DNA from: Mactromeris polynyma
Taxonomy: Eukaryota > Mollusca > Bivalvia > Venerida > Mactridae
Assembly (NCBI GenBank): GCA_032209605.1
Contig: JASFXZ010000003.1
Span: 28,980,762-29,044,761 of the forward strand
Reading direction: 5' to 3'
DNA length: 64,000 nt
Positions 10,501 to 22,389 of this stretch are shown one piece after another. The notes under the pieces are model-generated. The model saw nothing but the letters and a program-made list of their open reading frames with translations, had not been told where the DNA came from and searched no databases. How positions within the stretch are numbered: position 1 is the first letter of the stretch; every line of letters begins with the position of its first letter. A program made the translations under genes and the position numbers.

Positions 10501-12758
10501 AATTTGATACATTCGAATCTTCTAAAATCATACGGTTTTAAATGAAAACAATTTTGAATCTTTCACAAAATGAATGGAAACGATCTCCTAGTTTAGTCCG
10601 AGCGTACACAAATTTAGAAAACAACAGGTTCTTAAAATCCGAGACAAAATGTAGAATAAAAAACAAAACAATACTAAGGTTAATATTACGTGTACAAAAC
10701 AGTCGTCCTCATTTTTCTATTGGGCTTCTTTGATCATCGACAACATAATTATGCTAATATTTTTATTTTAAAAAATGAGAATAAATAATTCATAATTTGT
10801 CTTACCAATTTAGACGTTAATTTTTTCTCAAAATTTTGTAAAAAATATTATAAGAAGGTATTTTATTTTCGAGATAACCAAGTATGAATAGTCAGATTTT
10901 AATAATAAAATAACTTCCAAACATTAGGTTATTTAAGAACGCACAAATTTACGCGACCCGATTTATATTCACAAATTTACGCAGCCAATGAAAAGAAACA
11001 TCATAAATTCATATTTTCATAATCTGGTTATTTTGAAACACTTATGATATATCTAGTACGCTAATAAATTTATGCGAATGCACTGTGGGACACTTTGTTT
11101 TGATTTTATGTATTTTCCATAATGACAAATAATACGATAATTTGCAACACGCTTTCGATTTCTAGTTTTCTGTCGCCTTGCGTAATTGAACTGCTCTCGA
11201 TAGAGCGTAAAAGTAATAAACTATAACATCTTAAAGTGTGAAAAAATATGCTACTATTTTTTTAAATAAAAAAAAAAAGTCTACTCCGAGTAACAGCCGT
11301 TGAATAATGAGAGATGAGAGAGGGAATAAAAAGCGACGAAATTCCATCTGTTTCGATTCCATTTAATACTCCATAAAAGTAACAAGCCGTATACCAGAGA
11401 TGAAGATCGGGTCGTTAGTTGAAATTTATTAACTTAGTACACATGATAGCATGTGATCATTTCTATATCATACGGTATCACCATAGAGACGCACCTGGAG
11501 ATTGATATGAATACCACTCATTGAAATAGCGTGCCGTAAATATATAATATATACTAAAGTTGTGAAGATGGCTGGATGAGTTGGGGTTAAATATCTGCTT
11601 CCCAAGATTCGTTTACCTCCCTCTGGGACCTTATATTCAAAATTGATATCAAACAGAAGATGGTGACATGATCGTGTTACACTTAATTCATTTTGTTAGT
11701 GAAATATAACTACCGTTTGACACGTATAATAAGCCTCGTTAGTAAAATTCAGCATCCGTAAGGTTTTTGCAACATTAATTTGAAAGGATATATTGAAAGA
11801 GAAGAATGCTATAAATTTGTGCGTACTAATGCGCTCTAATTTACTTAAAATTGCGATTTTAATCGAATGAAATAAAACCACAGAATAAAATAATTATAAC
11901 ATAACTATTTAGGTAAAATTTTGACGTAAATAGACATAAATTCTACCCATCCACTAAAATGACAATTAACTACAAGTTATCTGTAATAAATTCTTGTTTA
12001 TTAATATTTGCTTTTAACTATATGAGTTGTATGACAATTTGGTTCATATTTTCTTATCTGTACTCCAGGTTTGGTTTCAAAACAGACGAGCCAAGTTTAG
12101 AAAGAGAGACAACACTAAGAAAGGTCCTGGCCGTCCAGCACATAATGCTCAACCGCAAACCTGCAGCGGACAACCAATGGACGCTGACGAGATTAAGAAA
12201 AAGGAAATATTGAGAATGGAAAAGAAGAAGAGAAAGCAAGAGGATCGATTGAGGAGAATGGAGGAGAAAAGAAAATTTCTCGGCGATAATGATATAAACT
12301 CTGACAAAGATGCTTTAAATAAATCCGACAATGAAAGTTCAGATAGTGAAAATCTAGTCAATGATATCGATGAAGATGTTGATGCAGAAAGAGAGAAAAA
12401 GGGATGCGCATTTAGTATTGACAGACTATTAGAAGAACCAAAAGTTCCACGAGGCAGAAGACCAAATTCCAAATATCCTCGGGTACAAGCGTGTAAAACA
12501 ATCCCAGGTTTAGGTATCGGTATGATGCCTCTCTATCCCATTACACAACCGATTGGTTTTGTTGTAGAACAAAGACATGACGAAATAAAATCAGATGCTG
12601 ACGTCATGGATAATAGTGCGTCGTCAGATGAAGGCAATGATAGATTAGACAATTGTTCAAATGTGCAATCCAACAGAAATAATGACTTAAATGAATCTCA
12701 TACATATGACAGTGATAGTGATGAAGACATAGATGTTACTGATGATGAAGTACATTAA
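7257..12758 (+). CDS. UNCX: UNC-4/UNCX-class homeobox transcription factor (3 exons, 393 aa)
   Basis: Coding exons 7257-7572, 8344-8519 and 12069-12758 join with GT/AG splice sites and phases 1 and 0. The product is a nuclear DNA-binding transcription factor; family members specify neuron and segment identity, often as repressors. The homeodomain spans residues 119-178 and contains [28 protein letters not shown] and [15 protein letters not shown], with Gln at position 50 and Asn at 51. The intron falls at homeodomain 46/47, a classic paired-class position. The flank [19 protein letters not shown] is diagnostic of UNC-4/UNCX. A basic [16 protein letters not shown] stretch and acidic linker follow. 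FSIDRLL (279-285) is an eh1-like Groucho-binding motif, and [12 protein letters not shown] (318-329) matches the vertebrate UNCX C-terminal motif. The acidic tail ends in DDEVH. The start is the first in-frame ATG after a TAA. Orthology is highly likely. Confidence 0.95.
7573..8343 (+). other. UNCX intron 1
   Basis: 771 bp, AT-rich, GT-AG, phase 1. No repeats or nested genes were recognised. Confidence 0.85.
8344..8519 (+). CDS. UNCX: UNCX exon 2 (homeodomain positions 1-46)
   Basis: Begins with an acidic DSDSEGSDG segment and then most of the homeodomain, up to VESRVQ. It is bounded by a TATACTTGCAG acceptor and a GTAAATA donor. Confidence 0.95.
8520..12068 (+). other. UNCX intron 2
   Basis: 3,549 bp, strongly AT-rich, phase 0. 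It splits the homeodomain. No transposon or nested ORF of note was recognised; small open frames in it are incidental. Confidence 0.85.
12069..12758 (+). CDS. UNCX: UNCX exon 3 (recognition helix to C-terminus)
   Basis: Starts [10 protein letters not shown] directly after TACTCCAG and ends at TAA 12756-12758. It carries the GPGRPAHN flank, the basic coiled region, the eh1-like motif and the LYPITQP motif. Confidence 0.95.
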   Translation, partial: VWFQNRRAKFRKRDNTKKGPGRPAHNAQPQTCSGQPMDADEIKKKEILRMEKKKRKQEDRLRRMEEKRKFLGDNDINSDKDALNKSDNESSDSENLVNDIDEDVDAEREKKGCAFSIDRLLEEPKVPRGRRPNSKYPRVQACKTIPGLGIGMMPLYPITQPIGFVVEQRHDEIKSDADVMDNSASSDEGNDRLDNCSNVQSNRNNDLNESHTYDSDSDEDIDVTDDEVH

Positions 12759-13031
12759 TTGATACAAGTCTCAATATGATAATCTGGACACTTGTACTTA
12801 CACGTTAGACTCTGATACGTTTTTAGATCTGATCTTGTTCAATGAATACAGCCACAATGGGTGTTAGATGCAATTACTGTTAACCAAATACCTCATTATT
12901 TCCTTTTCCTTTTATATTGCTTACACCATAAATGTTCACTGCATTTTGTTATATCTTAAGAGTCTTTTATTTGCAATTTTCCTTTATATTATCATTCCTG
13001 CATTATGTTTCTATGTTTTTGTTAAACCAGC

Positions 13032-13037
13032 AATAAA
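13032..13037 (+). terminator. Candidate polyadenylation signal of UNCX
   Basis: A canonical AATAAA lies 274 nt after the stop codon. Cleavage would be expected shortly downstream. The choice among AT-rich alternatives is an inference. Confidence 0.4.
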
Positions 13038-13049
13038 ATATGAAAATTA

Positions 13050-13792
13050 TGATATTTTTATGTTTTTTATCTACAAACCACCAAAAATCCAATTAAAGTA
13101 TAACATAATTTTGTTAAACACTCAAATTACATGATTATATAAAGATAAAACATTTTGTTCACATTTCAACACGCGCATGTTATGAGAAAAGCAACCATCA
13201 ACACATATATCGATATACATAATTACATAATGACATAGCAAGATGGTGTTCGGTTTTATCGAAGTATCTAAGAAAACAATTACGGTTCTGAATGTTATAA
13301 AGTGACATATGTTGTTAGGTAAACAGTTAGCAAGAATTGAAACATTGATTAAAAATATTATGTCTGTACATGCTCGGGACAGAACGGAACTGAACATACA
13401 TTTTATTTATGAGTTAAACAGTGTGTGTCTAATTCATTACATAGAAAAATACATACAAATACATACAGACATAGTGAACATTGCAAAATATACATTATAA
13501 TGGGACTATTTTCCTGCGTCAAGCGTGTGCACTAAGTTATCAAATGTATTTGGCATAAATATTTGACAAACCGCACTATTCAATGTCCTATTTCTGTAAT
13601 CTACTATTTCCATGATAACATAATAAGACTGTGTGAACAAGACACGAAACAAGGACACGATCTAAGTGCACAAAAGACTGACACTAAAACGTGTAAATGC
13701 GTTTAATTCATTCGCATAATTTTTGTTATTCATGAACACCGTAACCCAAGTCGAACCGCGTAATTGAATCAAAGAAAAGATTTAAATAGATA
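13050..13792. other. Non-coding stretch downstream of UNCX
   Basis: AT-rich sequence with small open frames on both strands. No gene or repeat was recognised. Confidence 0.45.
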
Positions 13793-13794
13793 TA

Positions 13795-14961
13795 CAGTGT
13801 TCCCTCTAGTTACGTCACCTCTCTTGAGCGGTTCCCTCCTTTAAGCGACATTCAATTTTCCTCCCGAGCGATTTCAACGTATTTTTCCCTCCCAGGAACG
13901 ACAACTCCCTATAACGACAAACGACACTCAAGAAACGTACCGACACGACAAATTTACCTCCCTTGAACGGCTTCGGTAAAAATCGGTCCGAACGGAAATT
14001 GACGACACTTAATTTACGCATGTGATGACACTTTGGTTTCCGCTTTCAAGTTGCTGTATACGCTACAGCGATTACAATACGAGAACCAGCATTGTTAGAT
14101 CGGCATATGTGTAATTGAGTAAATAAACACGTTCAGGATTAGCGATTTGGTAAATTGGAAACAATTAAATGCCCCTTCGATGACAATTGTTGTTCACACC
14201 TAAGGTATGTATTATTAACCTCAAAGAGTGTTTGTCGGACGTGCCCTTTAATGTGTTTGATCGTAATTGTGTCAGCAATCGTAAGATGTGCACGTTCATT
14301 GTTTACGTTCATTAATGTTTAGACAAACTGTAATTGGTTAATTTTGAGCAAGAAATTTGGCATTATGACTAGGTCACTTTCATATCGTTCTGATACTTCA
14401 TTCAGTTCACTTCATAAATTATTATTTAGATTATAAGCTACGTTTTGTTTTACAATGAGTACCAAGAAGAAAAAGATCTATTTAACCTTAGAACAGCGTG
14501 TAGCTGCAATCAAGTTACTTGAGCAAGGCAAAACTGCTCAGTCTGTAGCTGAAATGAATCTGACCAACATGACTGTTCAGAAGAAAATATCAGATTTTTT
14601 TCATTGATATACTGTGGTGTAAGAGTGGTGCTGCATTTATAGACATAACTGTTCAAAAGAATATATCTGATAGTTTTCATTGATATGCTGTTGTGTAACT
14701 TGATTGCTACAATTTCTAAATTAAATACAAGTATTTATTTTCTAATACATGTAATATAATGAATCACATGTTCATACTGTGTTTGTTATTTGTTTCTGAC
14801 TGTTTATTAATGTGTATTGAAATTAACACCACTATACACCTTTTCATACCAAACATCAACACACATCTCCCAACAAACCATTCCCTCTCTACAACAACTC
14901 CCTCTCTACAACAAACATTTGGCTGGTCTCCGCAAAATGTTGCTCAAGAGAGGGAACACTG
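13795..14961 (+). mobile_element. Internally deleted pogo/Tigger-like DNA transposon
   Basis: Both ends carry the inverted repeat CAGTGTTCCCTCT (left at 13795; right ends AGAGGGAACACTG at 14961) flanked by TA on each side (13793-13794, 14962-14963), the target duplication of the Tc1/mariner/pogo group. The interior keeps only the start of a transposase (14455-14607), so this 1.17-kb copy is non-autonomous. The left subterminal region repeats CTCCC-ACGAC motifs, and the right has a tandem CCCTCTCTACAACA. Confidence 0.85.
14455..14607 (+). pseudogene. Remnant of pogo-type transposase N-terminus (psq/CENP-B HTH)
   Basis: ATG opens 50 codons: MSTKKKKIYLTLEQRVAAIK, then LLEQGKTAQSVAEMNLT and MTVQKKISDFF, then stop. 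This is the helix-turn-helix that starts pogo/Tigger transposases and CENP-B-like proteins. The second DNA-binding domain and the DDE catalytic core are missing. A degraded partial duplication of the last ~60 bp (TGTTCAAAAGAATATATCTG) follows, so the break involved a local duplication. Confidence 0.75.
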
Positions 14962-14963
14962 TA

Positions 14964-16134
14964 CCCAAATCGTGAAATGAAAATAGGGATTGGACGTATG
15001 AAAACGCGAGGTAGTCATTAATTTGCTATTGTAGAATGTATGTACGGGTTAATTAAAATAAAAAATGATAGGTCTGTTTATCAGAGGGCAGTGTATGTTG
15101 TGTTTTGAAAAGTAAGAAAGGGCAGAGTGGGGGCAAGCCATATTCACATGACTGTGCCTCCAAGCAAAGATCTTCAAAGTAAGAGAAAAAACAATGGAGC
15201 TACAAAATCAAAACAAGAATGAGCGTGCAATCTGTAACAACAATTTGAACATTAACGCACATTTTTCTATACTTCAAACAATGACGAATACCGTGAATGA
15301 AACAGGTTTTAGACAGAGATCAAATGAGTGTTGACACTGTACTATAGGATTGGTAGATATCCATGACGAATTTGGTATAAACAAACAGGATGACAAATAG
15401 CTATGCAATGACATTTGCAAAAATAAACACATCACATTTCAAGCGTATTTCTTTTTTCTAAATAATCAGTGTGAACAGAATAAACAAACTAGTTGGGTCA
15501 TTTATATCAATATATACTGAGAGATAAGCCCCTGCAATGACGTGATAGTGTAGGTAAGAATTCATACAGGAATATCAGCCTTCCATCAAGTCACATTGTC
15601 AATTAGCCGTCTATCATATATAATTATACTGAATAGTGTAATTGATTTATGCATTTGTAGTCGACAAAAAGCACTGCATCTTATCTATGACGTATACACA
15701 AACGAGATAATCAACCATAAGTATATTTTGTATTATATATCAATTATAACATTTTGCATGTGACCCCGATTGTTGAGGTCAATTTGGTTATAGGTTATAT
15801 GCCACTAAATATATACTCCTTGCAATACAGTACTAGGTTTCAGACCACCAATATTGTCTTTACGTTACTGTAAACGTATTGAAGCATGTATCAATTAGAA
15901 TCGCTCGAATAGCAGCGCTTTATTCGTCCTTAATTTTAATTGTAAAGCGTACATCGTGTGATGAAGACATTTGCAATAACACATTGTATTTTTAACTAAT
16001 TAGTGAGTAACCTTTTCTTTACGCCGATGTCATTGGGTGCTTACACATACATGCCTAAATGGTGTTTTCATTGTAAAGCCAATCAACCCGGCATACGTAT
16101 AGTACTTGAGTTATTTTTCTGGTTAACGTTTAAA
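14964..16134. other. Non-coding stretch
   Basis: About 1.2 kb of AT-rich sequence. No gene, array or recognisable repeat was seen. Confidence 0.4.
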
Positions 16135-16137
16135 TAA

Positions 16138-16422
16138 CATAGAAAAAACAACAATGTTAAGAAAAATGGCATTGCCCATGTTGTTTTTAAAACTGATTTA
16201 GTTAAACGAAGTTCATTTTTATATTTTGGCATGACTGTATGGAATGACATCACCGAAGATATTCGTTCTATGAAATATTTGACACAATTAAAAAAAAGAT
16301 ATTATGAATTCCTTTTAAATTTTGCAATAACAAAAAACAATTGTATTGTTTCTTCACTTTTTGTGAAATTTGTGTGTCTGTCATATTGTATATTGCTTTT
16401 AATGTTGTTTCTTCAAGTTTAG
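16138..16422 (+). pseudogene. 3' remnant of a non-LTR retrotransposon reverse transcriptase ORF
   Basis: Open frame reading NGIAHVVFKTDLVKRSSFLY, then FGMTVWNDITEDIRSMKYL and TQLKKRYYEFLLN. The pattern of RSSFLYFG, then a WN-[LI]-x(2)-[DE]IR segment, then a basic FKKxLKxYLL-like tail is the typical C-terminal end of LINE ORF2 proteins. No catalytic RT motif remains upstream, so it is a 5'-truncated insertion, probably with its 3' UTR to about 16660. Confidence 0.55.
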
Positions 16423-16683
16423 ATATATAACGCGTGTTGTCGAAATTGTGATCATTAGTTCTACATGTATGTAATATATTCCATATATAATCAATTTATT
16501 ATAACTTTCAGAAATAGTTGTAACTCTCACCAGTTTAACCTTTTTAATAATGATTTATGGAAGGCCACATGGAAATAAGACGTGCTTTGTATTTGTTATA
16601 ATTATGTTCTTATTAGTTTCAATGTAAAGCTTGTTCACCTTCTGAAAATAAAGCTATCATTATTATATGTTGCGAAATCCGAT

Positions 16684-16752
16684 TAGCTTAGTCGGTAGAA
16701 CACTCGACACCCAGCGTTAAGGTCATTGGTTTGATACCTGCAAGGTGAGGCG
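16684..16752 (+). repeat. tRNA-like sequence (SINE head or tRNA pseudogene)
   Basis: Contains a good A box (TAGCTTAGTCGG) and B box (GGTTTGATACC) at tRNA-like spacing. The flanks do not form a paired acceptor stem, so a functional tRNA is unlikely. Confidence 0.45.
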
Positions 16753-16759
16753 TACAATG

Positions 16760-19165
16760 CCCGTGACAATTTGACTGAATATATCATCTAAACTAATTTG
16801 TCCTCATACTACGATTCATGTTTCAGTTGCTTGTGAATGAACTGGTTTAACACACTGATGGGTAAGAGTGCAACACATTTTATTCTCATTCTATCATTGT
16901 TCATTACATTAATTAAATGTCTTGTCATTAAGTTACTTATCAGTTTACATTTATACGTATTAAACGTGTTTTCAATATCAGCACTCATTATTTCAGGCAT
17001 AATTTGATGGCTTCTGGTTATCAACATTCATACGAAGCTGACTTAAGCACCCATGGCCATTCCAGTAAGCACACAAGTTACAGTACAAATTAAGGGTCTT
17101 TACCAGTCGAACCGCAGACAGGATCAAAGATTAATATTCCCACTGGAAGTGTCGGTCACGCTGACAATTCTCTAAATGAAGCTGAAATCATAATTATGAC
17201 TCGATTAGGAATAACTGGCCTTTGGCGTATGTATAATCAGATAAAAATGAGTTGTTGCCCTGACGGAATCTTTAAATATTTATTAAGAATAAAGAACAAA
17301 GTAGGAAGATCAAATTAGGAGACAATATGAATGAAATAACTTATGTTTATAACTTATTATAATGTTTGATTTGTTCAACACGGCGAAATATTATTATGGC
17401 TATTAGATATTTTAAAGAGCAATAAGTTGTTTAACCTTAAGGAATTAATGAGTTTAGAAGAAAAGTATCCTTTGAATCCGTCCATTATACATAAAAAGAA
17501 ATGTGTGATAATCATTTAGTCGTTGCTAAATGTTTATGTTATGTTATTCCCAAGTACCATATGAAAGAGATTATATTAAGTGGTGACTTTGTTTAAGTAC
17601 ATGTTCACATGCCCTAAATAAGAACACCATCTCATGTTGACCATCAAAGCAATACGCATAATACAACATTAGATATATACGAGTACTTACAAGGTTCAAC
17701 AATCGACGAAACAAACGTGAAGTTGAAATCCATGAGAACGTACAAGGTGATCATTTGTACGTTGGGAAACATTTTGTCCGATAGAAGACAGCTTTTAAGA
17801 TAAATAAAATATTTGGTTTCCCATACGTTTAAGTAGGGAAACAACTGTAAGTATCACTTTAAACAAACCTGAGTGTCCAGTCCTTATACATGTACAAACA
17901 AGTGTGACTATATAATGTGACCTGTCCGTTTAGAACTACAAGCTACACAAGCTATTTGGACACACCTGGAGTATGGTTACAGATGCGTATAGAACTTCTG
18001 ATGTAATGTGATAATAGCCCTTCTTGATCTTCTCATTGGGGGCTTTGTTTGTACATGTATTAATATTTTCCGTACTGTTTTCTTTTTTTCAATCTAGGAA
18101 AAAAATTAAAAACTTATTATTAATTTACAGATAGTTCGCGTGGGTAATTATGTTACCTGGCCTAGACATAAATTATTAGTTGCTTTGTCAAGAATATGTC
18201 AGAAAAACTACCACACTTACTTACGACTATATGGGAGATTAATGACATTTCATTATCTGCTATGTAAAATCTTCGCAAGCTTTGTTCAATACATTTTTAA
18301 TTGAATAGTCGTTGTACTACTGGGTATTCGATACAATCATTCTATTTGTGACACATCTTGGTCAAAGAAAATATCACATTACACATTAATTGGTAAATTT
18401 TCTACAAAATTCATTAGCGGCAAAACAGCTAAGCGTCCTACAAGGGGATATTATAGTCTCGTCTCTGTTTTGTTTAATTATTAGGTCAGTAGGTTTTTAA
18501 TCAGACACCTGTTCCTTTTTCTTGTCCTAAAATAATACACCTATCCTCACACTTAATGATCTTTGATCCCTTTCCGTGTAATATATAGTTAAAACATCGG
18601 AATGTCTAATTACTAGGCATCTTACTAGATCATAAGACACAAATCAATTAAGCGACGTCTTGTGCGAGGTCAAGTGATATAAAAGAAGTAATGTTGTCTT
18701 CTCTAAACACACGATAATTATAGAAATGAAGGATTTAGGCTCCGTTGCGGTATGGAAGTACAATGTTCTCTTATTCAGTTGTATATTTAACTAAAACACA
18801 TCCAAATCACCAAATCGGCAATCACATGGCGTTTTGGCGAGGACAATGCTAGGCACACAAATGTAGAAGTATTACTTAAAGACCAGTTGATCAAAATGTG
18901 ACTTATTTTCTATTAAAATGTAATGTGGCTGCATACCGATATGTTGTCAAACTATATACTTAGTATAGTAACTATACAGATATTATACGCACTGTGACCA
19001 AATGGACTGGTTAATGAATTGTGTTTTTTAACGTGAGTTATATAAGTACAGACATATCGTTTTACAAATTTAAGTTCGAACTAACAGCTGAAATGAGCGT
19101 TGGGCTTTGTAAAACATTGTGAAACATGCGGGAGTGTTATATTTACAACTCTTATAATAGTGCAG
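16760..19165. other. Non-coding stretch
   Basis: 2.4 kb of AT-rich DNA with no gene or array recognised. Confidence 0.4.
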
Positions 19166-19166
19166 T

Positions 19167-20324
19167 TTTCTGACTACACCAGTGATTCCTCGCTGAAGGC
19201 ACATCACTGTATATCCCAGGGGCTTCTCTGACTAAACCACTGATTCCTCACTGAAGGGACATCACTGTATATCCCAGGGGCTTCTCTGACTAAACCACTG
19301 ATTCCTCACTGAAGGCACATCACTGTATATCCCAGGGGCTTCCCTGACTACACCAGTGATTCCTCACTGAAGGCACATCACTGTGTATCCTAGAGGCTTC
19401 TCTGACTACACCAGTGATTCCTCACTGAAGGCACATCACTGTGTATCCTAGGGGCTTCTCTGACTACACCAGTGATTCCTCACTGAAGACACATCACTGT
19501 ATAGCCCAGGCGCTTCTCTGACTACACCAGTGATTCCTCACTGAAGGCACATCACTGTATATCCCAGGGGCTTCTCTGACTACACCACTGATTCCTCACT
19601 GAAGGCAATTCACTGTATATCCCAGGGGCTTCTCTGACTAAACCAACGATTCCTCTCTGAAGGTACATCACTGTATATCCCAGGGGCTTCTCTGACTAAA
19701 CCAACGATTCCTCTCTGAAGGTACATCACTGTATATCCCAGGGGCTTCTCTGACTAAACCAACGATTCCTCACTAAAGGTACATCACTGTATATCCCAGG
19801 AGCTTTTCTGACTAAACCACTGATTCCTCACTGAAGCCACATCACTGTATATCCCAGGGGCTTCTCTGACTAAACCAGTGATTCCTAACTGAAGCCACAC
19901 CACTGTATATCCCAGGGGCTTCTCTGACTAAACCAGTGATTCCTCACTGAAGGCACATCACTGTATATCCCAGGGGCTTCTCTGACTAACCACTGATTCC
20001 TCACTGAAGGCACATCACTGTATATCCCAGGGGCTTCTCTGACTAAACCAGTGATTCCTCACTGAAGGCACATCACTGTATATCCCAGGGGCTTCTCTGA
20101 CTAACAACTGATTCCTCACTGAAGGCACATCACTGTATATCCCAGGGGCTTCTCTGACTACAACACTGATTCCTCACAGAAGGCACAGCACTGTATATCC
20201 CAGGGGCTTCTCTGACTACACCACTGATTACTCATGGAAGGCACGTCACTGTATATCCCAGGGGCTTCTCTGACTAAACCACTGATTCCTCACTGAAGGC
20301 ACATCACTGTATATCCCAGGGGCT
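19167..20324 (+). repeat. 58-bp minisatellite, about 20 copies
   Basis: Head-to-tail copies of a unit starting ACTACACCAGTGATTCCTCA, continuing CTGAAGGCACATCACTGTAT and ATCCCAGGGGCTTCTCTG. Copies differ by point changes (ACTACACCAG versus ACTAAACCAC, and CCAACGATTCCTCTCTGAAG variants in a central run) and a few lack one base. The period is not a multiple of three and there is no open frame. Confidence 0.97.
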
Positions 20325-20329
20325 GAAAC

Positions 20330-22200
20330 ACACGATGTAAACATATTGGCCATCCAAATCTTCTTCCAGACTTGTTAATTACTAAATACTATGTTGAGTC
20401 TTCGATTGATTGGGTGATATTTTGAGTCAGTTTTTTTGCTGAATGTCGCTGTTTGTGTGCATCTCTTTCTCAGCATCTCTTAATTATGTCTCATACACTG
20501 CGTACTGTGAGATGGTTGCTATTCAGCTAAAAGCATTGTTTAACATGTTGCTTAATTGACAAATAAAGATTAAAGTTGTCTAGAATTGAACGCATTTTTA
20601 ACGTGACCATTAGTATTATAAAAAGTAAGTAATTATACCTTAAGATATCGTTCTGTTCATTATCAGATCGTGTTATCAGAATAAAGTCGGAGGCCTATAA
20701 AGCCAGTAATATTGTCAAGACACGATAATACAAGCAGAGAGAGGGTTGTTAGCGAGTAATCTGTCGATAATCAACGCACATAGCTCTTTTTGTCAAACTT
20801 GACATAAATGGAACCTTGTCTTTTTAAAATTAAGATTAATATGTTTCTTACAGTATACTGATAACGCTTTTTGAAACTAGGAAATTTTGGGTTATTAATT
20901 TTCTCTGTGAAGGGGTCACACCTTGAAGGAGTTATATATATACTGGTACAAGGTGGGCGGTTAATGAGCAAAAGTCTATCTTGTGCCTTGAGAACAAAGA
21001 ATATCAATTAGTACTGGCGACTAATTGAAAAATTGTCTGTACTCGACACCAAAGGTCGCTTATACAGTTTCATAATGATTGAAGGTTAGCCGAACAATTA
21101 GTCCTATATCGTGCCACGACGGAACTCAGGGCTAATGAGAGATATCGCTTATAACATCGTGAACTAAAGGGCTTGGTTAACATACTAAAATATTTGTGAT
21201 CTGTTTAAAATACCGCAACATGTGTAAGATTGTCCAGAAAATGTGAACGATACGATAAAATGAATTTAGTAAATTTTGGTTTGGGATTTGAAGACATTGG
21301 ACAACAGAAGTCGATGGAATATATAGATTAATCAGTAGTTTTGGATCGCATTTCAAGAAACATCTATGCGTATGTTTTGTTGTATGTTGCTATAGTGACG
21401 AATGTTTCTTTAAATGTTTTATTATACTTGGTCATTGGAACATATATATGTGTTTGTCTTTTCAGACTAAATATAAGAGGAGGGGATAATCAATGATAAC
21501 GTAACAGAACAGAATGGAACATAATTTATCTTCAAGATGTGTACATGTAATGCGAAATTAGTTTGTCATAACACGAAAATGTGAGAATAAACAGAATTTA
21601 ATGAATTTCAATTGGCAAACGTACTTTCTTACAGCTTACATGTAAGAGTATTTTAAACTCCGGATGGGATTGTATTAGCATACATGTAAAGTGACTATAA
21701 AGCTACTCAAACGGAAACAAATACAAGGGCAGATATATTCTACATATCATATCATGTGTCAGATATTGTCATTGTCGTGCAGTATAGCAAAAACTTAAAC
21801 TCATTCGAAAATAAAAGCCAACCAATACCAGATACTTATTACACAAAATACGACATACGTACATGTATATAATATTAAACACATATCAACTATGAACCCT
21901 GTTTGCTGCAGTTGATACAGTGGTGATAATCCTATGAATGTTTTATAACAGGTCGTATTCTCTAAAGTTATTTGTCAAACACTTCTCAATGCTTAAACCA
22001 GTCATGTTGCTAAGAAAGGGGTCATAACTCTACTCCTTTGATCGAATCAAAATTCAAACCCTAGCACCCAATTTCATGATATGACTTCTATTTTTAAGAA
22101 ATGTAAACTCCGTCATATGTACTTATTTAGACATACGTGTGGAACAAATCATGCTAATCTAGACAGACTGTGGTTAACAATTCAACTTTTGGACTGAATG
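20330..22200. other. Non-coding stretch
   Basis: AT-rich sequence. A polyadenylation-like AATAAAG occurs near 20570, but no gene was recognised. Confidence 0.4.
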
Positions 22201-22204
22201 CTAT

Positions 22205-22385
22205 GTTTCATCGGGTTTAACGCCGTTTCTCAACGATATTTCAGTTATATACGGCGGCCGGTTCACCTAACCAGTTTTTCCTAGACTGAATTCTTACCAG
22301 TACTAACTTATCCTTCCACCGGGAATCGAACCCAGATCGCCGGGTTACAAGTCCAGCGCACTAACCACTGGACCACGGCCGCGGC
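22205..22385 (-). mobile_element. SINE, family B, with tRNA-like head
   Basis: On the minus strand a tRNA-like head (A box TGGTCCAGTGG, B box GGTTCGATTCC, about 22325-22380) is followed by the family B body (GGTTAGGTGAACCGGCCGCC) and a tail near CGGCGTTAAACCCGATGAAA. Bodies at 1405 and 52745 match. The layout suggests a Pol III-transcribed SINE; it resembles widespread molluscan SINEs, but the subfamily cannot be named by eye. Confidence 0.65.
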
Positions 22386-22389
22386 TCGG

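Noticed and set aside
12149..12472. 107-codon minus-strand frame inside UNCX exon 3
   Set aside because: Shadow of the real homeobox exon, Ser/Leu-rich because it is antisense to acidic/basic codons.
19167..20324. CRISPR-like array
   Set aside because: Units are contiguous with no unique spacers, and the genome is eukaryotic; it is a minisatellite.
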